This document shows, piece after piece, positions 59,984 through 64,000 of a DNA stretch of 64,000 bases. The notes beneath the pieces are model-generated. The model was not told where the DNA came from. It ran no database searches and was given only the letters and a program-made list of their open reading frames with translations. Origin of the DNA: Deltaproteobacteria bacterium. Its GTDB lineage: Bacteria; Desulfobacterota; Syntrophobacteria; Syntrophobacterales; Syntrophobacteraceae. The stretch spans positions 25,527-89,526 of the forward strand of contig JAAYVE010000015.1 of assembly GCA_012517315.1 (NCBI GenBank), read 5' to 3'. Position 1 is the first letter of the stretch, and each line of letters begins with the position of its first letter. Both the position numbers and the translations under genes were made by a program.

Positions 59984-60021
59984 CGGTTCCGGCGGAAGGC
60001 ACTCCTCTTCCGCTGGAACCG
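59984..60021 (+). terminator. Strong hairpin after katG
   Basis: A 15-bp stem with one G-U pair: CGGTTCCGGCGGAAG (59984-59998) and CTTCCGCTGGAACCG (60007-60021), with an 8-nt loop. AAACGTTTTG follows. It lies 58 bp after the katG stop and probably ends that transcript. Confidence 0.6.
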
Positions 60022-60207
60022 AAACGTTTTGCGATACTCACCGACGCCCGTCCGTCAACAGTCTTGAGATCCCCTGCAATACCTGCCCCCGGCAGAGGGA
60101 TAGGGGGCCATTGGGTCCCTGCCTTGACGAAATACCCAAACAGCCTCAACCAAGACCCTGCAAACAGCGTTCCTCCGAACGTTTCTGATGCGGCTCGAGG
60201 ATCTCCC

Positions 60208-60648
60208 TCACGGGTTATGGGGCTGGGGAACGGGCGGTGTGATGGGCTGGTATTCCTTAAACCAGCTGCCCTCCACCAGAAACCAAATCTCCTCCACCCG
60301 TCCCGCCACTTTGCCGCCCGCAGGAGGGTAGAGAAAACTGAAGGCGAGCTTCACCCTTGCCCGCGTATGGGTTTCGCGTTCGATTTCCTGTATTTCATGG
60401 GACAATATGTCAAAGCGAGTGCGAATAAGGTTTTCCTGGAGAAACCGGTTCTTGTCGGTGCGAGCCCGATAGGCGGGGTCATAGAGCCTGTACATGGCGT
60501 CGTGGTCGCGTGTCTGGCGCGCCGCCCACCACTGGGTCACCCGTTGGCGGAGGGCCTGCTTCTCCTCCTCGGACGTCGGTGTGCGGCTGCACGCTGTGAG
60601 AAGAACCGCCATGGAAACGGCACAAAATGCCGGAAGAAGCCTGTTCAT
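60208..60648 (-). CDS. Lipoprotein with NTF2-like domain
   Basis: A 146-residue lipoprotein. The signal peptide MNRLLPAFCAVSMAVLLTAC ends at lipobox Cys20. The mature part (VTQWWAARQTRDHDAMYRLY, DPAYR, then IWFLVEGSWFKEYQPITPP) looks like a SnoaL/NTF2 alpha-beta cone. Function unknown. The start at 60648 follows AAGGAA and gives a standard signal peptide; the 42 in-frame codons before it do not. It lies downstream of the exported protein gene at 60850 on the same strand. Confidence 0.82.
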   Translation of the reverse strand: MNRLLPAFCAVSMAVLLTACSRTPTSEEEKQALRQRVTQWWAARQTRDHDAMYRLYDPAYRARTDKNRFLQENLIRTRFDILSHEIQEIERETHTRARVKLAFSFLYPPAGGKVAGRVEEIWFLVEGSWFKEYQPITPPVPQPHNP

Positions 60649-60849
60649 GGGTTCCTTGCGCTGAAGAGAAGCAGGCGATCCCGGACGCGGTATCCTGCGT
60701 CTGTCCCATGTGCCGTACAAGGACGGTGTGGAGTGCATGGGGCGTCCCCGCCGCCGCGAGACGACGCGGGACACAACCCCACTCGTCCGGCCGTGTGAAA
60801 AGCGGATGCGGGGTGTGTCCCCCCCTCCCGCGTTCGTGGCGGTGGAACC

Positions 60850-61638
60850 TCAAGTTCCAAAGGTGGACCAGGTCATGCGCGAGGTGAAGGCGGAATCGAA
60901 AGCCATGCCCGTTATGGGACTCATGGTGGTCGCATTGGCGGCGATGGCCCCGGGACCTCCACTGTGGGCAATCTGCGCCGAACCATAGTTTCCGGATGCC
61001 ACCCCCAGGGAACTGACCGCCACGTAACTGCAGCCATTGGGGCTGATGCTCAACGATGTGGAGCCCGCCCCTGCCCCGCCGGCGGTGTAGGCGGTCACCA
61101 CGGCCGTTAAAGTCGAGGTCGTGTTGTTGCGCATCCGGATGTAGGTATCGTAACCGTAGTCGGCGTTGACGTAATACCAGGGAAGGAACAGGGTGGTCTC
61201 GACCGCCATGACGTATACGGTCTGTGCTCCGAGGGAATTGTTCTCCACTCGAATGCGGTAACAGTCATTCTGCGTGGGAATGATCCTCCTCTGTTCGGCG
61301 TTGTTGCCCCCGGCAGCCTCCACTTTGGGTTCAATATCTGATACATAGACAGTAGCGGCTGCCGTGGTGCCGTCGGCTTGATAGAGATCGAGGTCCAATG
61401 ACAACTCGGAAACAGAGGGATCGGCCCAGGGGCCCCAGGTATACACGGCGTAGGATCGGCCCGCCACCAGGTTCACCTTGAACCAGTAATCCGTGGTTGC
61501 CGACATGCTTTGATAGTGTGCCTGACCCAGGAACAATTCGTAGGCGTTGGCGGCACTGTCATTGAGCGACCATGCCGGCGCCGTCATCCCCGCAACCAGG
61601 ACCAGTGAAAGGCCAACAACGCTGATGGGTCGTTTCAT
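60850..61638 (-). CDS. Exported beta-rich protein, unknown
   Basis: A 262-residue secreted protein with signal peptide MKRPISVVGLSLVLVAGMTA and cleavage near AWS-LND. The first half resembles a bacterial pre-peptidase-type beta sandwich (TTDYWFKVNLVAGRSYAVYT, YRIRVENNSLG). The second half is Thr/Ser/Gly-rich with VTAYTAGGAGAGSTSLSISP. No catalytic motif was seen. GGGAGGGAAG precedes the ATG at 61638. It could be a surface or matrix protein. Confidence 0.82.
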   Translation of the reverse strand: MKRPISVVGLSLVLVAGMTAPAWSLNDSAANAYELFLGQAHYQSMSATTDYWFKVNLVAGRSYAVYTWGPWADPSVSELSLDLDLYQADGTTAAATVYVSDIEPKVEAAGGNNAEQRRIIPTQNDCYRIRVENNSLGAQTVYVMAVETTLFLPWYYVNADYGYDTYIRMRNNTTSTLTAVVTAYTAGGAGAGSTSLSISPNGCSYVAVSSLGVASGNYGSAQIAHSGGPGAIAANATTMSPITGMAFDSAFTSRMTWSTFGT

Positions 61639-62671
61639 GGCTTCCCTCCCTTTCTTGATGAGTGGATGAATACTGAGGGTGGGTCCAACATGAGGTTTAC
61701 GAATAATTATAGTTTATCAGAGGCATGCGCCTGTTTCAAACACTTTGTCCGGGTGTTCGCCACCACGGGGTTTCCCCTGAACCCCCAAAAACCGGCGCAG
61801 GAATGCAGGGTGAGACTCTCTTAAGAAGGACTTCAGGCCGGGGGTGGATGAGGAACTCCTCCCGCTGGTGGATGGTACTCCCGCCTCCGGGCCGGGCGGC
61901 TGCACCAGCCAGTCGATCGGCGAATTGCGGCGGCGGAGAGAGGAGCAGGGTCACCCATTGGGCGAGCGACCGTCCACGAAGCTCATGAAGCCTGTGAAGA
62001 CCGGGGCGCTTCCGTTCCATGCCCTGAATGGTGGCGCGCAGAACCACTCGCACGCCATCCTGTCAGGTGCCCTGGTCCGTGCACAGGTGGGGCTGTCGGG
62101 TATCCCGTAACTACACCCTTTTCGCCACGGGGCCCGCTCGCATCTCCTGGCCGAAACCGGCGAGGAGCCCCCCTGCAAGGAATGGATGGTCAGGCACCTG
62201 GAGGGCCGCCCCCGCATTCATCCCTGGAGCTGTGGATCCTCAACGCAGGCCTTTGCCTGTCAGAGCGCCCCAAAAAGGATACCTGCATGGAGCCTGTCCC
62301 TGCTCTCCTGACTCGCCATGGGCCCCACCGCCCGGGCCACGGGCCTTATGCCCCTTGCCTTCCTCCCGCAGGAAGGGCATCGGCCGATGGAGTGGATAAG
62401 GGCGAAGACCTTGATGATACTGGATGAAATCCAGAAGGAACAAGGCAAAGAGCGCCACTTTCAGGGGCTGCTCCCCTGCGCTGCCTGGGGTGAGGGCCTC
62501 TTCACAGCTTTGGCGCACAAGAAGGAACTCTTTCCGTTCAAATGCCGGCGAGGAAGTGATTGTGTCGGGTGAGTGAACGCAGTGAGTGCAGATCCACCTT
62601 CTCGTTCTGTTCATCCGCGACGGTTGCAAGTGCTTGGAATACGCGGCCTCCTCCTGTCCTCTGGAAACGGA
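61639..62671. other. 1-kb region without a recognisable gene
   Basis: Lies between the exported protein and the tyrosine recombinase. A TATAAT on the minus strand (61711-61706), 70 bp upstream of the exported protein, is a likely -10 for it but has no good -35. The rest holds several overlapping frames rich in Pro, Arg and Gly that match nothing I know. It may be eroded coding sequence or the attachment-site side of an integrated element. No tRNA was recognised. Confidence 0.45.
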
Positions 62672-63832
62672 CTACCGCTTGAATGAGTGTTCAAAAACGT
62701 TCACAGGTGCTTTGACGGTTTCATCGGACACATGGCTGTAGCGTTCTGTCATGCTCAGACTTCGATGTCCCATTAGCTCTTTCACCATAAAGAGGTGCGT
62801 CCCGGCCTCCACAAGCCACGAAGCGAAACTGTGCCTCAAGGTATGAAAGACAACGAGCTGACGGCGGTCCTCGATTCCCTCATTCAGTCCCACGGCGGAA
62901 ACGGCCTTGTCGAAAATTCCTGAGACTTCCTGGATTCTTTCGCCGGTCAGGGTCTTAAAGACATGTCCGGTCGATTCATTCCTGCTCTCGAGCATTCGAC
63001 GGACTTCCTCGGTCATGTGAGCCGTGCGGATGCCGTTGTTCTCCGAGTCCAGGATGAAAAGTCGTCCACGGGTGAAGTCCACGTCTGGCCATTCCAGGTT
63101 GAAGATTTCACCGGCGCGAAGGCCGCAATGCAGGGACACCAGTGAGATGTCGTGAAGTTGAAGGCTGCGCCGCTTGAGTTCGGCCATGAGCCGGTCGGCC
63201 TCTTCATGCGTGAGGAAGTGCATTCGGCTGTTGTCCACGGAAGCCTGCCTCACGTCCGAAACCGGGTTTGTTCCACGGAACACGCGACGGATTCTTGCCA
63301 GGTTGAAAACCTGTCGCAAGACGCCCAGGGCATGTTGGACAGTGCGCGCACTCATCCCGGCTGCCGTCATGTTGCGCTTGATTTGTTCCAAGTGGCTCGG
63401 TGCGATTTTCAAGAATGTCTTGTCGCCAATCACAGGTGCGAGCCAAAGCCGGAAGAATTGTTCCTTGCTTAGCGCTGTCTTCCGCTTCTTGTCGGCGTGG
63501 ACTTGCGGAAAAGAGGCCTTGTGCCAGAATTCGGAAAAGGTTATGGCTTCCAGCCGAGTGCGCTCGGCCTCGGCCTTTGCGTGCCGACGTGCCGCACGTG
63601 CCTCCTCGCGCTCTTCCTGAAGGGTCTTGCCGGTCGGTTTGAGTTCCGCCAGCTTCTCGCAGGCCTTCTGTGCCGTCCACCCTTCGGAGAGCCAGCCAAG
63701 GCCTTCCTCGCGCCTCTCACCGTCCTTCTGGTAACGCACGGCAAAATACTGGTCTCGCCGGATGCCGTGCTTACGGGTTTCGTGTTCCCGATACCTCACG
63801 CCTGGGAACTTGGTGCTGTGGCATTCGACCAT
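62672..63832 (-). CDS. Tyrosine recombinase / phage-type integrase
   Basis: A 386-residue site-specific recombinase. It has an N-terminal arm-type region (GIRRDQYFAVRYQKDGERRE), a core-binding domain (about 105-190), and a catalytic domain with Arg in LHCGLRAGEIFNLEW, HTLRHSFASWLVEAG and GHRSLSMTERYSHVS. The last contains the Tyr nucleophile, so the active site looks complete. GGAG lies 7 nt before ATG 63832; a GTG four codons earlier (63844) is the alternative. It marks a mobile element, but cargo and attachment sites could not be defined. An IS3-family end begins about 30 bp upstream. Confidence 0.9.
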   Translation of the reverse strand: MVECHSTKFPGVRYREHETRKHGIRRDQYFAVRYQKDGERREEGLGWLSEGWTAQKACEKLAELKPTGKTLQEEREEARAARRHAKAEAERTRLEAITFSEFWHKASFPQVHADKKRKTALSKEQFFRLWLAPVIGDKTFLKIAPSHLEQIKRNMTAAGMSARTVQHALGVLRQVFNLARIRRVFRGTNPVSDVRQASVDNSRMHFLTHEEADRLMAELKRRSLQLHDISLVSLHCGLRAGEIFNLEWPDVDFTRGRLFILDSENNGIRTAHMTEEVRRMLESRNESTGHVFKTLTGERIQEVSGIFDKAVSAVGLNEGIEDRRQLVVFHTLRHSFASWLVEAGTHLFMVKELMGHRSLSMTERYSHVSDETVKAPVNVFEHSFKR

Positions 63833-63865
63833 GTTCAGCTCCACAGCTTTTCAGCAGGTTATAAT

Positions 63866-64000
63866 TGGCCCCGATTTTCAGACCACGCCCTTAGGTGGAT
63901 GTGAGGTACCATTCACCTGACCGTGGAGGCCAAGCCGATGGCGACAAAACGAAGGAGCTTTACCGCCCAGTTCAAGTTCAAAGTTGCTCTGGAAGCCGTG
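63866..64000 (+). mobile_element. Left end of an IS3-family insertion sequence (continues outside window)
   Basis: A probable terminal inverted repeat begins with TGGCCCCGATTTTCAGACCA at 63866, starting TG as usual in this family. It is followed 50 bp later by a transposase OrfA start. The right end is not in the window, so target duplication cannot be checked. Confidence 0.6.
63938..64000 (+). CDS. IS3-family transposase OrfA (N-terminus only)
   Basis: The 21 visible codons read MATKRRSFTAQFKFKVALEA, the N-terminal start of the helix-turn-helix of IS3-type OrfA proteins (compare KRRKFSAEFKAKVALEAL). GTGGAGG precedes the ATG at 63938. The gene runs off the right edge. OrfB would be expected next. 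Confidence 0.8.
   Translation, partial: MATKRRSFTAQFKFKVALEAV

Overview
The window is GC-rich, densely coding bacterial DNA. Its gene content fits an anaerobic, flavin-based electron-bifurcating member of the Desulfobacterota, probably close to the Syntrophobacter / Desulforhabdus type. That placement is inference: it rests on several Hdr/MvhD-type proteins, a 2-oxoacid:ferredoxin oxidoreductase, an apparent selenocysteine codon in hdrA, and Gram-negative envelope genes (kdsB, OmpA lipoprotein, YgaU-like LysM protein). No rRNA or tRNA gene and no CRISPR array was seen.

Layout. 1-6.9 kb (minus strand): purF (running off the left edge), carB and carA in one nucleotide-synthesis operon, then kdsB. 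6.9-13.9 kb (plus): glnE, a TIM-barrel sugar-phosphate isomerase-like gene, a YqgV-type thiamine-binding protein, khpA, and a Lon-family protease whose ATPase motifs look degenerate. 14.3-16.3 kb: a chemoreceptor. 16.8-27.4 kb (plus): the main metabolic locus. It holds korDABC, a 1139-residue HdrA/GltD mosaic, an MvhD-HdrC-HdrB/D fusion, and an HdrA-MvhD fusion read through an in-frame TGA followed by a SECIS-like hairpin. Together they look like a soluble complex that couples 2-oxoacid oxidation to ferredoxin, NAD(P)H and a disulfide or similar acceptor by electron bifurcation or confurcation.

27.4-36.3 kb: nitroreductase, RluA-type pseudouridine synthase, an RsmG-TrmH fusion, an FGE-like protein without the catalytic cysteines, an OmpA lipoprotein, a TerB/DUF533 protein, a frameshifted BON-LysM gene and an MsbA-like ABC exporter. 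36.6-41.5 kb: an acetyl-CoA synthetase next to a Pat-type acyl-CoA-ligase/GNAT fusion (a likely acetylation control pair) and an acyl carrier protein. 42-43.7 kb: a second chemoreceptor.

43.9-51.4 kb: a group of poorly known genes (EF-hand membrane protein with a Pro/Ala-rich tail, small proteins, two long coiled-coil proteins, a DUF6384-like membrane protein). This is the best candidate in the window for an undescribed envelope or stress system. 51.6-61.6 kb: a cold-shock protein, a PAS/GAF kinase with a degenerate ATPase domain, a YpfJ-type metallopeptidase, perR with a Per box in its own promoter, katG, and two exported proteins. 61.6-64 kb: about 1 kb of weakly coding DNA, a tyrosine recombinase, and the left end of an IS3-family element inserted just upstream of the recombinase.
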